A stretch of 64,000 nucleotides of DNA, taken from Paracoccus albus (lineage in GTDB: Bacteria; Pseudomonadota; Alphaproteobacteria; Rhodobacterales; Rhodobacteraceae). Below, one piece after another: positions 1 through 8,587 of the stretch. Within the stretch, counting starts at the first letter, position 1, and each line of letters begins with the position of its first letter. The stretch spans positions 558,001-622,000 of the forward strand of contig NZ_CP115775.1 of assembly GCF_027913035.1 (NCBI RefSeq), written 5' to 3'. The notes below the pieces were generated by a model, which ran no database searches, was not told where the DNA came from, and saw only the letters and a list, made by a program, of their open reading frames with translations. The translations under genes and the position numbers were made by a program.

Positions 1-479
1 CCAATTTTCAGGAACAGCGAGGCTTCCTTACCGACCTCGTCACAGCAAATTCCAATATGATCGTGTCCCCAATGCGGTGAGCCGGTACTACCCTTTTTTG
101 CACATAGTTCGATCAGGCTGCCTTCGGGACCATCAAAAAAAACATACCGGACGCCCTGTTCCCAGAACTCATCTATTTCTTCGGGGCCGTTCGGTGTCAT
201 CGTATTGGCCAGGGTTCCGCCACGCGCCAGGCATTCGTGCATCGCAACATCGGTGTCGGGAACGGATAGTGCCAGATGTTGTGCTCGCAGCGCGCCGACA
301 GTCTCGAATCTTTCGACAACGCGAAGCCTCTGATTTCCGAGCACCAGCTCAAGGCCAAACGCGTCGTCATGCGCCAAATCAAAGCCAAAAACTCTCTTGA
401 GCATCTCGACGCCCGCAGCGACGTCGCACAAAGAAAGAACTGGTATGATTGCAGCGCCGTCCGACAATGAAAGCTTCAT
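1..479 (-). CDS. VOC (glyoxalase/bleomycin-resistance) family protein, partial at window edge
   Basis: The reading frame opens at ATG 479, has an in-frame TAG three codons upstream, and runs off the left edge without a stop (about 159 codons visible). The translation starts MKLSLSDGAAIIPVLSLCDV and shows the beta-alpha-beta-beta layout of vicinal-oxygen-chelate proteins: an early strand, an AGVEMLKRVFGFD helix, LELVLGNQRLRVVERF, then AQHLALSVPDTDVAMH and a DGPEGSLIELC strand. Such proteins are metal-dependent isomerases or dioxygenases, or bind small molecules. It begins 18 bp after the aldo/keto reductase stop, so it is probably the last or near-last gene of the hyu operon. The substrate is unknown. 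Confidence 0.75.
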   Translation of the reverse strand, partial: MKLSLSDGAAIIPVLSLCDVAAGVEMLKRVFGFDLAHDDAFGLELVLGNQRLRVVERFETVGALRAQHLALSVPDTDVAMHECLARGGTLANTMTPNGPEEIDEFWEQGVRYVFFDGPEGSLIELCAKKGSTGSPHWGHDHIGICCDEVGKEASLFLKI

Positions 480-497
480 TGCTGTCTAACCTTCGCT

Positions 498-1526
498 TTA
501 TGTGTTTGAAGAGCGTGCCCACAGGTTGATGTCCGCTTCCACCGCATATTGATCAATCTCTTCGAGCTCTGCGGGGGTGAAATCGAGGTTATCAAGCGCC
601 CCTACGCAATCCAGAACCTGTTGTGGCCGTGACGCCCCGATCAGGGCGGAGGTGATTGCGCCGCCGCGCAGGACCCAGGCAATTGCCATCTGGGCCAGTG
701 TTTGACCACGCCGTTCCGCAATTGCGTTAAGCTTTCTGATATTGCCCAGCACTTCATCGGTCAGCATGTTCTGACTCAAAGAAGAATCGCTTGTCGCTCG
801 ACTACCCTCGGGCACGCCGTTCAGATACTTGTTCGTGAGCATCCCCTGGGCGAGCGGCGTGAAGACGATGGAACCAATGCCAAGCTCGGAAAGTGTATCC
901 TTCAGACCATCTCGTTCGATCCACCGGTTAAACATATTGTAGCTTGGTTGATGAATGAGACATGGCGTTCCAAGTTCGCTAAGGATCGCCTCTGCCTTCC
1001 GCGTCATCTCAGAATTGTAAGAGGAAATCCCGACATACAGCGCTTTTCCGGATCGAACGATCTGGTCAAGGGCACCCATTGTTTCCTCAAGCGGCGTTTC
1101 GGGATCGAACCGGTGGGAATAAAAGATGTCGACATAGTCGACCCCAAGTCGGGCCAGGCTCTGATCGCAGGATGCCAAAAGGTACTTCCTGCTGCCGCCG
1201 TTGCCGTATGGGCCGTCCCACATCTCCCAGCCGGCCTTGCTTGATATGACCAATTCATCCCGGTAGCCGCGAAAATCGTTTCGCAGGATTTCGCCAAAGG
1301 CCTCTTCGGCGCCACCGGCCGGCGGGCCATAATTGTTCGCCAGATCAAAATGGGTGATCCCGCTGTCGAAGGCGGCCTGACAGATAAGACGCTTTGTCTC
1401 ATGGGACGTATCGTGACCGAAATTATGCCAAAGCCCCAACGAAATCGCCGGTAGTTTCAGACCGCTCTTGCCGCAAGTGTTGTACACCATTTTATCATAG
1501 CGGTTGGCACTTGGTTGGTAGTTCAT
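498..1526 (-). CDS. Aldo/keto reductase, YghZ-like
   Basis: This is a 342-residue NADPH-dependent carbonyl reductase of the aldo/keto reductase superfamily. The catalytic tetrad is complete: D61, Y66 (in DLANNYG), K97 (in SSKAGW) and H138 (in YSHRFD). The GLWHNFG motif near residue 31 is typical of the YghZ/L-glyceraldehyde-3-phosphate reductase branch, and the C-terminal GASRPQQVLD loop is the cofactor-phosphate region. Length is normal. It lies 93 bp downstream of the hydantoinase B gene and just upstream of the VOC gene on the same strand. It probably reduces an aldehyde or ketone released by the pathway, but the substrate cannot be read from sequence. Confidence 0.88.
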   Translation of the reverse strand: MNYQPSANRYDKMVYNTCGKSGLKLPAISLGLWHNFGHDTSHETKRLICQAAFDSGITHFDLANNYGPPAGGAEEAFGEILRNDFRGYRDELVISSKAGWEMWDGPYGNGGSRKYLLASCDQSLARLGVDYVDIFYSHRFDPETPLEETMGALDQIVRSGKALYVGISSYNSEMTRKAEAILSELGTPCLIHQPSYNMFNRWIERDGLKDTLSELGIGSIVFTPLAQGMLTNKYLNGVPEGSRATSDSSLSQNMLTDEVLGNIRKLNAIAERRGQTLAQMAIAWVLRGGAITSALIGASRPQQVLDCVGALDNLDFTPAELEEIDQYAVEADINLWARSSNT

Positions 1527-1619
1527 TTGTTTGCCTTTTCCTTGATCCGGTATCCATTTGCGACCGTTGCTGCCCGGTCTCAGAATGGCTGCCGTGCAAT
1601 GTGGTTCCAGTGTCCGTTT

Positions 1620-3206
1620 TCAGTGAATTCGGGATTCGACCATGTCACGCTGGCGAGCTGCGTCATCCCTGTCCGAGGCCGGACCATAACCGCCGCCCCC
1701 CGCCGTTGCAATTTCCACAATCTGGCCCGGCCGCAAGTCGATCATACCATCAAACCGATCAACGCCGTCACCAAGGTCGAGGACGGTGCTGCTGCCATAA
1801 TCCCCGCCTTCAAGACCCCAGGGGCGCGACGTCAACCTTGATGTATCGATAGACAGCCGGCACTCAGCTTCGACGCGATAGACCCTTCGCACGCCCATAC
1901 CGCCTCGATAAGTGCCGGCGCCGCCAGAGCCGTCAACCAACTCGTAACGTAAGAGCGAAAGGGGGAACTCCCGCTCCAGCCCTTCGACGGGCAGGTTAGA
2001 GGTATTGGTCATATGAACCTGAATGCCACTTAAACCATCTGCTCCGGGCCTGGCGCCCCCGCCACCGGCGATCGTTTCAAGATAAACCCAGAGATCACCG
2101 TTGGAGCGTGTCCCGGAGAAAGTAGCCCCAGTACAGCAGCCGTTGCCCGCCGCTGCAATTCGGCCCGGCATTGCTTTGGCGAGTGCGCCCAGTATCAGGT
2201 CCGCCACGCGCTGACTTGCCGCAATTCTGCCGTCAACGGCAGCCGGGTGCTCGCAGTTGAGAATCGATCCCTTCGGCGCCTCGACCGACAGCGGACGCGA
2301 TAAACCCGCATTGGGTAGAATGGTGGGGTCGATGGCAGATTTTACAGCATAGAAGCAAGATGCAAGCAGGGCCGTATAGACCATGTTCAGCCCCGCCTTG
2401 ATTTGCGGCGGTGCTTCGAACACCAGCCGCATGTTGTCCCCGTCGACGGTAATCGCCACTGAAAGGTCCAGTCTTTCCGCCGTCTGGTTGCTTTCGAACA
2501 CATCGCTGAATTCATAGGTGCCATCTGGAATTTGGCTAATCCCCGCACGCATCTTTCGCTCTGCATAATCAAGTAGTGCATCTCCGGCCTGCAGCACCGT
2601 TTCCACGCCGTATTTACGACAAAGATCCTGCATGCGAAGAACCCCCAGCTTGTTGGCGGATAGCTGTGCACGCAGGTCTGACAAGCGCTCTCCGGGCACC
2701 TGGCAATTCAGCAGAAAAATGTCCTGTACATCATCTTGCAGCTTGCCTTCCCGGTACAGCCGTACAGGAGGTATGCGAATACCTTCCTGATAGATATGCG
2801 CATGTCCGCGGTCCGCAAAATCGGCGTGATGGGCAGTATTGATTGACCATGCAACAAGGCGGTCCTCGACATGGATCGGCTCTGCCAGCACGATGTCGGG
2901 CAGATGCGTCGCCCCGCCGACATAGGCATCATTGCCCATGAACACGTCACCTGGCCGGATCTCGCTCGTGTCATAGCGTTCTGTAATGTGGGAAATGATC
3001 CCGATGAAGCTGCCGAGATGCATCGGGATGTGCTCGGCCTGGCAAAGTGTATTTCCACGGTGGTCAAACAGTGCAGTCGAACAGTCGCGCCTCTCTTTGA
3101 TGTTGGTCGAATAGCTTGACCGAACCAGGGCCTCACCCATTTCTTCGACGATTGAGGAAAAGGCGCTGCCGATGACCTCGATAGTGATTGGATCCAGATC
3201 GCTCAT
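1620..3206 (-). CDS. hyuB: Hydantoinase B/oxoprolinase family protein (HyuB)
   Basis: This 528-residue protein matches the beta subunit family of ATP-dependent N-methylhydantoinase, 5-oxoprolinase and acetone carboxylase. Seen motifs include SDLDPITIEVIGSAF at the N-terminus, RRDCSTALFD, HIPMHLGSF, GDVFMGNDAYVGGATHLPD and the glycine-rich GGGGYG tail. The family opens cyclic amide or lactam rings, or carboxylates ketones, using ATP together with the A subunit. Its ATG lies in the last bases of hyuA (4-bp overlap), so the two subunits are translationally coupled. Hydantoin, oxoproline or a related lactam is possible. Confidence 0.9.
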   Translation of the reverse strand: MSDLDPITIEVIGSAFSSIVEEMGEALVRSSYSTNIKERRDCSTALFDHRGNTLCQAEHIPMHLGSFIGIISHITERYDTSEIRPGDVFMGNDAYVGGATHLPDIVLAEPIHVEDRLVAWSINTAHHADFADRGHAHIYQEGIRIPPVRLYREGKLQDDVQDIFLLNCQVPGERLSDLRAQLSANKLGVLRMQDLCRKYGVETVLQAGDALLDYAERKMRAGISQIPDGTYEFSDVFESNQTAERLDLSVAITVDGDNMRLVFEAPPQIKAGLNMVYTALLASCFYAVKSAIDPTILPNAGLSRPLSVEAPKGSILNCEHPAAVDGRIAASQRVADLILGALAKAMPGRIAAAGNGCCTGATFSGTRSNGDLWVYLETIAGGGGARPGADGLSGIQVHMTNTSNLPVEGLEREFPLSLLRYELVDGSGGAGTYRGGMGVRRVYRVEAECRLSIDTSRLTSRPWGLEGGDYGSSTVLDLGDGVDRFDGMIDLRPGQIVEIATAGGGGYGPASDRDDAARQRDMVESRIH

Positions 3207-5257
3207 CTGGCGTCCTCCAGGATAAGGTTGGAATAGTCGTCCACATATGCGTTCATTTCGGGCAAGACCAAGGTGGTTGTGTCCATCTGCTCGACGATGG
3301 CAGGACCGCGGAATTTATGCCCCGGCCTAAGGTCTTTCCGCTGATAGATCGGGCAATCAACGGTGCCTTGCGTTTCCGAGAGCCAAACCGGACGCGTCGC
3401 GGCAGGGACAGGCTCTTCGCCATCTTCAATCGAAACCGCCCGTTGGACCGCCGCTTTCTTGACGAGCCCAACGGCTTCAAGACGCAGCGTGACCAGCTCG
3501 ACCTTTTCGTCTGGCGGTGCGAATCCGTAACGCTGTTGATGAGCCTCTTCGAAGCGTTCACGCAATGTGGCGAAGGATTGATCTGAAACCTCGCCATCCG
3601 GGAACGAGACCTGAAGCTCGTAGTTCTGGCCAAGATAGCGAAGATCGGCAGTTCGCTGCAGAACCCGGTTTTCGGCGGCTATACCTTCATGGTCGAACCA
3701 CTCACCGGCCGAAACCTCCAGATCCGACAGAGCGGTCGAAACAGTGTCCGGTGTGAGCGTTGACAGGTCGGACAAAAGGCTTTGCGCAAAATCCGCCTTC
3801 AAATCTGTCATGAGCAGTCCGACCGCACATAGTGCGCCGGGCGTGGGCGGAACAATAACCCGTGTCATGTCAAGTTCACGCGCCAATCTGGCGGCGTGAA
3901 GCGGGCCACCTCCCCCGAAGGCCATAAGCGCATAGTCTCTGGGGTCGTGACCTCGCTGAACGGAAATTACCCTGATCGCCTTCGCCATATTCGCGGTGGC
4001 GACGTGGATGATGCCCTGCGCGGTTTCTTCGGTCGACATTCCAAGCTGGCCGGCCAAACCGCCGATCGCATCCTTCGCCTTGTCGAATGCGACCTTCATC
4101 CGGCCGCCAAGAATGCGTTCCGGGTTCAGTATCTGTAGCACGATGTTCGCATCGGTCAGCGTTGGGGCGGTGCCGCCAAGATCGTAGCAAACCGGCCCTG
4201 GGTTCGCGCCGGCGCTCTCAGGGCCCACCTTCAGCAAGCCGCCCGTATCGACATATGCGATCGAACCTCCGCCGGCGCCAACCGTATGTATGTCCAGCAT
4301 TGGCGCCTTGATCGGATAGCCGTGGACCTCAGCTTCACCAGTCTTCTTGCACTGGCGCCCTTTCAGCAGCGCAACATCGGACGACGTTCCACCAACATCA
4401 AAGGTGATGATGTCATCGAACCCTGCATAAGCAGCAATTTCCTGCGCGGCGATTACGCCGGTCGAGGGTCCGGATAGCAATGTCCTGACCGGAAATTGGG
4501 CCGCAGTTTCAAATCCAATTACGCCCCCGTTCGATTGCGTCAAATGCGGCGCTATCCGTAGGCCATTGCCGATCAGCCGATCTTTCAACCTTCGAATATA
4601 GCGCTGCATGACAGGGCCGAGGAAGGCATTCACAACCGTGGTTGAAAACCGTTCATACTCCCGGAACTCGGGCGCTACCGCGTGTGAGGTGCATACGAAG
4701 ACGTCCGCCAGCTGTTCTTTGACGTGATCTTCAACGATACGCTCATGCTGCGGGTTCATGAAGCTGTAAAGGAAGCCAATGGCGACAGCCTCGATATCCT
4801 TGTCGGCCAATCCGTTGACGATTTCGCGCAACTGCTCTTCGTCCAATGAAACTTCTACCGTTCCATCTGCCCTAAGCCGCTCTTTTACGTTCAGCCGCAG
4901 GTCGCGAGGTACGAGAATCTGAGGTTTCTCAGCGAACATGTCATACAGGCTGGGCCGCTTCTGCCGACCGATCTCCAGAAGATCGCGGAAACCATCAGTG
5001 GTCAAAAGCGCGGTTTTTGCGCCTTTGAGCTCGATCAGGGCATTTGTCGCAACGGTGGTTCCATGTCCGAAGAAGCTGACCTGTGACAGATCGCCACCTA
5101 CATTCTGAAGCCCTTCGGAGACCACGTCCAAGATTCCTCTGGACGGATCGTCTGGCGTAGAGGCGCTCTTCCATATCTCCATCCGTCCCGTCTCTTCTTC
5201 GAACAGGCAAATATCCGTAAAGGTCCCGCCGGAATCCACGCCAATGCGCCAGCTCAT
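3203..5257 (-). CDS. hyuA: Hydantoinase A/oxoprolinase family protein (HyuA)
   Basis: This 684-residue ATP-binding subunit carries the actin-like fold signature at the N-terminus (MSWRIGVDSGGTFTDICLFE). The conserved HGTTVATNALIE segment lies near residue 65, DVGGTSSDVAL near residue 290, and FGGGGPLHAARLARELD near residue 460. The family activates the amide or carbonyl with ATP while the B subunit completes ring opening or carboxylation. Length is typical of standalone A subunits. The gene sits between an FAD-dependent oxidase upstream and hyuB downstream, giving an oxidise-then-hydrolyse order. Confidence 0.9.
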   Translation of the reverse strand: MSWRIGVDSGGTFTDICLFEEETGRMEIWKSASTPDDPSRGILDVVSEGLQNVGGDLSQVSFFGHGTTVATNALIELKGAKTALLTTDGFRDLLEIGRQKRPSLYDMFAEKPQILVPRDLRLNVKERLRADGTVEVSLDEEQLREIVNGLADKDIEAVAIGFLYSFMNPQHERIVEDHVKEQLADVFVCTSHAVAPEFREYERFSTTVVNAFLGPVMQRYIRRLKDRLIGNGLRIAPHLTQSNGGVIGFETAAQFPVRTLLSGPSTGVIAAQEIAAYAGFDDIITFDVGGTSSDVALLKGRQCKKTGEAEVHGYPIKAPMLDIHTVGAGGGSIAYVDTGGLLKVGPESAGANPGPVCYDLGGTAPTLTDANIVLQILNPERILGGRMKVAFDKAKDAIGGLAGQLGMSTEETAQGIIHVATANMAKAIRVISVQRGHDPRDYALMAFGGGGPLHAARLARELDMTRVIVPPTPGALCAVGLLMTDLKADFAQSLLSDLSTLTPDTVSTALSDLEVSAGEWFDHEGIAAENRVLQRTADLRYLGQNYELQVSFPDGEVSDQSFATLRERFEEAHQQRYGFAPPDEKVELVTLRLEAVGLVKKAAVQRAVSIEDGEEPVPAATRPVWLSETQGTVDCPIYQRKDLRPGHKFRGPAIVEQMDTTTLVLPEMNAYVDDYSNLILEDAR

Positions 5258-5293
5258 ACTGATTTCATCCCATTGTGATAGTGTTGAGGTCGT

Positions 5294-6658
5294 TCACGCC
5301 GCATCATCCAACGCAGGCTGAGCCGCCTTTCGCGACGTGCGAAAGCGCCCCAAAGCAAAGGGTGATGCGTCTACAGTCGTTTTCTTGCCCATGACGATCT
5401 CTGCCATCATCTGGCCTACGGCCGGGCCAGCTCCAAAACCATGTCCCGACAGCCCGGACGCGATGAACAGGCCGGGAACGCTGGCGACTTTATCAATGAC
5501 CGGGACGCCGTCAGGGGTTGCGTCGATGATCCCGCTCCACGCATGTGTCAGGCGCGCATTGGCGAAGGCGGGCACCGTTTGCCTTAGATTGCGCAGCGTC
5601 TTGCGGATAAGCCAGACGGGTGGTTCCGGATTGAGAATGCGCATTTCCTCAAACGGCGTGCTTTGGTCCAGCGACCAATTGCGCCGTATCGCCCATTCGC
5701 TCAGGAATTCGCGCCCCAATCGCAGACGTATCTGCCGCCAGCTCTTCAGATAGACGGGAAGGAAGTCCGGCAGCAGCCTGAAACTGTCGGGAACGATCGG
5801 CGCAATGTCACGATTTCGCGGACCCAGAGTAAACCCGCCGTCGAGACGAGGGCGAAGACCAAAATTTAGTGTCCCAACCGGAAGCCGGGGCCCACCGTCA
5901 TTGTTCTCGATCCTTGCAGCAGTGGCGAGCAACTTGAGCTGAGGAAAGTCGACGCCGAGGTTGCCTAGAAACAGTCGAGACCAGACACCGCCGGCCACCA
6001 CAACGCGACTGCACCTGATCGCACCACGTTCGGTCACGACGCCCGAAACCTGTCCCGCCTCGGTCTCGACACCGCGCACGGCGCAATCCTGCAGGATTGT
6101 TGCGCCAAGACGGCGTGAGGCCTCTGCCATTGCGGGCACAGCCTTGGAAGGTTCGGCAAGGCCGTCCGATGAGGTGTGAAGTCCGTAAAAACCGCTCGTA
6201 GGAAAGTCGGGCACAAGCTGTTTCATCTCGGCCTGGGACAGCTCCTGGAGGGGTAGCCCATATTGCCGTCCGGTCTGTGCCCAGCCCTTGGCTTGCTCAA
6301 CCTCCCAGTCCTTTTTGCAAAGATAGACAATCCCGGTCTCGCGATATCCGGCATCAATTCCAAACCTTCCCTGCAGATTTCGCCACAAGTTGAGACTCTG
6401 AATGGTAAGCGGCATCTCCAGCGGGTCGCGCCCCATCTGCCGGGTCCAGCCCCAATTGCGAGAAGATTGCTCGCCTGCGATACGCCCCTTTTCGCAGAGG
6501 CAGACGGAGTACCCGGCCTCTGCAAGAAACAATGCCGTTGCGGTTCCGGCGATCCCTCCGCCGATGACGCATATATCGACCGCCTCGGGAAGGCGGGGGG
6601 CGGACTGTACATGGTCGAGGGACGGAATGGCTGCCCACTTCGTTGTTGATGTAGCCAT
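5294..6658 (-). CDS. FAD-dependent oxidoreductase, D-amino acid oxidase (DAO) type
   Basis: An amine or amino-acid oxidase of the DAO superfamily. The dinucleotide-binding motif VIGGGIAGTATALFL lies near the N-terminus, followed by CEKGRIAGEQSSRNWGWTR, where the SSRN context resembles flavin-contact regions of gamma-glutamylputrescine oxidase-like enzymes. The C-terminal HAWSGIIDATPDGVPVID and SGLSGHGFGAGPAVG motifs complete the FAD domain. The chosen ATG (6658) has GAGAGG just upstream. An in-frame ATG at 6706 would add 16 polar residues and has no clear ribosome-binding site. It is the first gene of the minus-strand operon and divergent from the TRAP transporter, so it may oxidise the imported substrate first. 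Confidence 0.85.
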   Translation of the reverse strand: MATSTTKWAAIPSLDHVQSAPRLPEAVDICVIGGGIAGTATALFLAEAGYSVCLCEKGRIAGEQSSRNWGWTRQMGRDPLEMPLTIQSLNLWRNLQGRFGIDAGYRETGIVYLCKKDWEVEQAKGWAQTGRQYGLPLQELSQAEMKQLVPDFPTSGFYGLHTSSDGLAEPSKAVPAMAEASRRLGATILQDCAVRGVETEAGQVSGVVTERGAIRCSRVVVAGGVWSRLFLGNLGVDFPQLKLLATAARIENNDGGPRLPVGTLNFGLRPRLDGGFTLGPRNRDIAPIVPDSFRLLPDFLPVYLKSWRQIRLRLGREFLSEWAIRRNWSLDQSTPFEEMRILNPEPPVWLIRKTLRNLRQTVPAFANARLTHAWSGIIDATPDGVPVIDKVASVPGLFIASGLSGHGFGAGPAVGQMMAEIVMGKKTTVDASPFALGRFRTSRKAAQPALDDAA

Positions 6659-6733
6659 CTGCCTCTCGCTTCCCGATGTCGAATTGGAACTGTTCATAAA
6701 GCCCATACTATATTGAGCGTTTGTGATGATAGA

Positions 6734-6749
6734 TGACCGTTAATAATCG
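6734..6749. promoter_or_regulatory. Candidate operator, copy 1 of a repeated 16-mer
   Basis: TGACCGTTAATAATCG lies about 75 bp upstream of the oxidoreductase start. It matches 13 of 16 positions of TGATCGTTTATGATCG at 6870-6885 in the same 326-bp divergent region. Two related sites, one near each divergent gene, fit control of both operons by one regulator, probably the DeoR protein at 9978-10781. This assignment is inference from position. Confidence 0.35.
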
Positions 6750-6869
6750 AGTCAAGCATAAACAATCAATAAAGAGAGAGAAAGCGTAGCAAGGGCAGCC
6801 AGGTCGCTCCATTCATTCGCGCTATTTAAGTGTGTAAACTAGGGTTAGCGCATAATTAATTGACTTTGA

Positions 6870-6885
6870 TGATCGTTTATGATCG
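6870..6885. promoter_or_regulatory. Candidate operator, copy 2 of a repeated 16-mer
   Basis: TGATCGTTTATGATCG contains the half-palindrome GATC-N6-GATC and lies 99 bp before the TRAP binding-protein gene. It is the better of the two copies; the other is at 6734-6749. Confidence 0.4.
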
Positions 6886-6984
6886 TATGTGCACATCGAC
6901 ACATTTGATTTTGCGCGAATCATACAAAACTGGATCATCGCGCCTGCTCGAATGAACGATTCTTGAAAGAGGGAGGAGTGCAAA

Positions 6985-7989
6985 ATGACAGCGACGCTGA
7001 AACTTACCGCCGCATCGACGGCCATCAGTCTATTTATTGGCTCAACTGCGGCCGTGGCCGAGCCGGTCAAATGGGATTTTTCGGATGAATACGACCTTAG
7101 CGGAACGACGGGACGTACCGCGGCGTACTGCATCGAAGAAATCGAAAAAATCGCCGGAGATTCAATCGATATCACCTATCAAGGTGGCGGCGCACTTGGC
7201 TTCAAATCATCGGACCATTTTGACGCGGTTCAGGACGGCAGTGTGCACGCGGCCGTGACCCTGCTGACGCAGATGAGCGGCATTGATCCGATCTTCAACC
7301 TTAGCTCGATCCCATTTATCGCGAGCACCCCCGAAGAGGCCTACATGCTGTGGCAGGCGGCGCGGCCCGAATATGAGAAGGTCTTTGCAGACAATAACAT
7401 GGTGCTTTTATGGGCCCTGCCAAACGCGCCGAGCGGTGTGCACGCGAACGTAGCCATTGACTCGGTCGATGCGTTGAAAGGGCTGCGCATTCGGACCTAT
7501 GACGTCAACAGTACAGAAACCTTCAAGGAAACAGGGGCTGCACCGCTACAGATTGCCTGGTCCGACTTGGTGCCCCAACTCTCCACCGGAGGCATCGACG
7601 CTGTGCTGACATCTGCGGAGGGCGGTGAGCAGATCTCGATCTGGGACTATGTCACCGATTTTACCGAGGTTAACTACGCGATGGCGCTGTTCGTTGCTCA
7701 CGCTAATAAGGATGCCTTCGACGCGCTGCCGGAAGACGCTCAGGCCGCGCTGACCGACACGATAGCTGACTGTGACAAGTACGCCTGGTCGGTGATGGAG
7801 GAAACCCGCACCAGCCCCTATGAGAATATGCGTGAAAACGGTATGACAATCACCTTGGACGAAGACGTCCCGTCCGAGGTTTACGATGTACTGCGTGAAG
7901 CCGCGTCTACGGTGCGCGATGCCTGGCTGGAGGAAACAGGCGAGCGCGGGCAGGCGATTCTGACCGCTTTTGAAGATATGCGTCAGTAG
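6985..7989 (+). CDS. TRAP transporter substrate-binding protein, DctP type
   Basis: This is a 334-residue periplasmic solute receptor for a tripartite ATP-independent transporter, which uses ion gradients to import carboxylates and related acids. It starts with a Sec signal peptide (hydrophobic LTAASTAISLFIGSTAAVA, cleavage near AVAEP). The DctP-fold segments follow: GLRIRTYDVNSTETFKETGA and IAWSDLVPQLSTGGIDAVLT, the latter placing the ligand-orienting region near residue 195. The start is supported by GAGGGAGGAG upstream. Membrane subunits follow directly (9-bp gap). The ligand is presumably the substrate of the divergent hyu operon. Confidence 0.93.
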   Translation: MTATLKLTAASTAISLFIGSTAAVAEPVKWDFSDEYDLSGTTGRTAAYCIEEIEKIAGDSIDITYQGGGALGFKSSDHFDAVQDGSVHAAVTLLTQMSGIDPIFNLSSIPFIASTPEEAYMLWQAARPEYEKVFADNNMVLLWALPNAPSGVHANVAIDSVDALKGLRIRTYDVNSTETFKETGAAPLQIAWSDLVPQLSTGGIDAVLTSAEGGEQISIWDYVTDFTEVNYAMALFVAHANKDAFDALPEDAQAALTDTIADCDKYAWSVMEETRTSPYENMRENGMTITLDEDVPSEVYDVLREAASTVRDAWLEETGERGQAILTAFEDMRQ

Positions 7990-7998
7990 GCGCGCAAA

Positions 7999-8574
7999 AT
8001 GGCAGAAAAATCTTCGCTTCACGAGTCGGAACAACCTGCCGACGCGATCGAACGCGGACCGGCTTGGTTGCGGGCAATCGGGCTGGTTTCTTCAACTCTG
8101 AACAAGATCGCGGCGGGCCTGGCCGCGATCCTTCTTGCGCTGATGGTTGGGCTGATCATCGTCGAAATCGTCATGCGCTTCTTCTCGCGCTCTACCTTCA
8201 TGACAGACGTTCTGGTCGGATACGGTGTGGCAGCGATCACCTTTCTGGCGCTTGCATGGACGATGGAAGAAGGAAGCATGATCCGCATCAGCGCCGTCAC
8301 GAACATGCTGGGATCGAGAGGGCGCTACTGGGCGGAAGCATTTGCTACGATCACCACCGGTGTCCTGGTGCTCTGGCTGATGACTTTTGTCTATCGGACG
8401 ATGTCGCGCATGTGGTCGCGCGGCACGACCAGCGAACACTACCTGCCAATCCCGCTTTGGATTCCCGAAGCGATTTTATTGACCGGGCTAGGGCTGCTGG
8501 CACTGCATCTTTTCGTTCGGCTTCTGCGGCTTGTCGTGGTCGGCCACGACGGAAATGAAAGCCTCAATCTCTGA
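7999..8574 (+). CDS. TRAP transporter small membrane subunit, DctQ type
   Basis: This 191-residue protein has four predicted membrane segments: about residues 30-55, 68-88, 108-130 and 153-175. The middle segment EEGSMIRISAVTNMLG matches the conserved loop of DctQ proteins. The small subunit associates with DctM and is needed for transport. It lies between the binding-protein gene and the large subunit, 13 bp before the latter, which is the standard DctPQM order. Confidence 0.88.
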   Translation: MAEKSSLHESEQPADAIERGPAWLRAIGLVSSTLNKIAAGLAAILLALMVGLIIVEIVMRFFSRSTFMTDVLVGYGVAAITFLALAWTMEEGSMIRISAVTNMLGSRGRYWAEAFATITTGVLVLWLMTFVYRTMSRMWSRGTTSEHYLPIPLWIPEAILLTGLGLLALHLFVRLLRLVVVGHDGNESLNL

Positions 8575-8587
8575 GATAGGAAACTCC

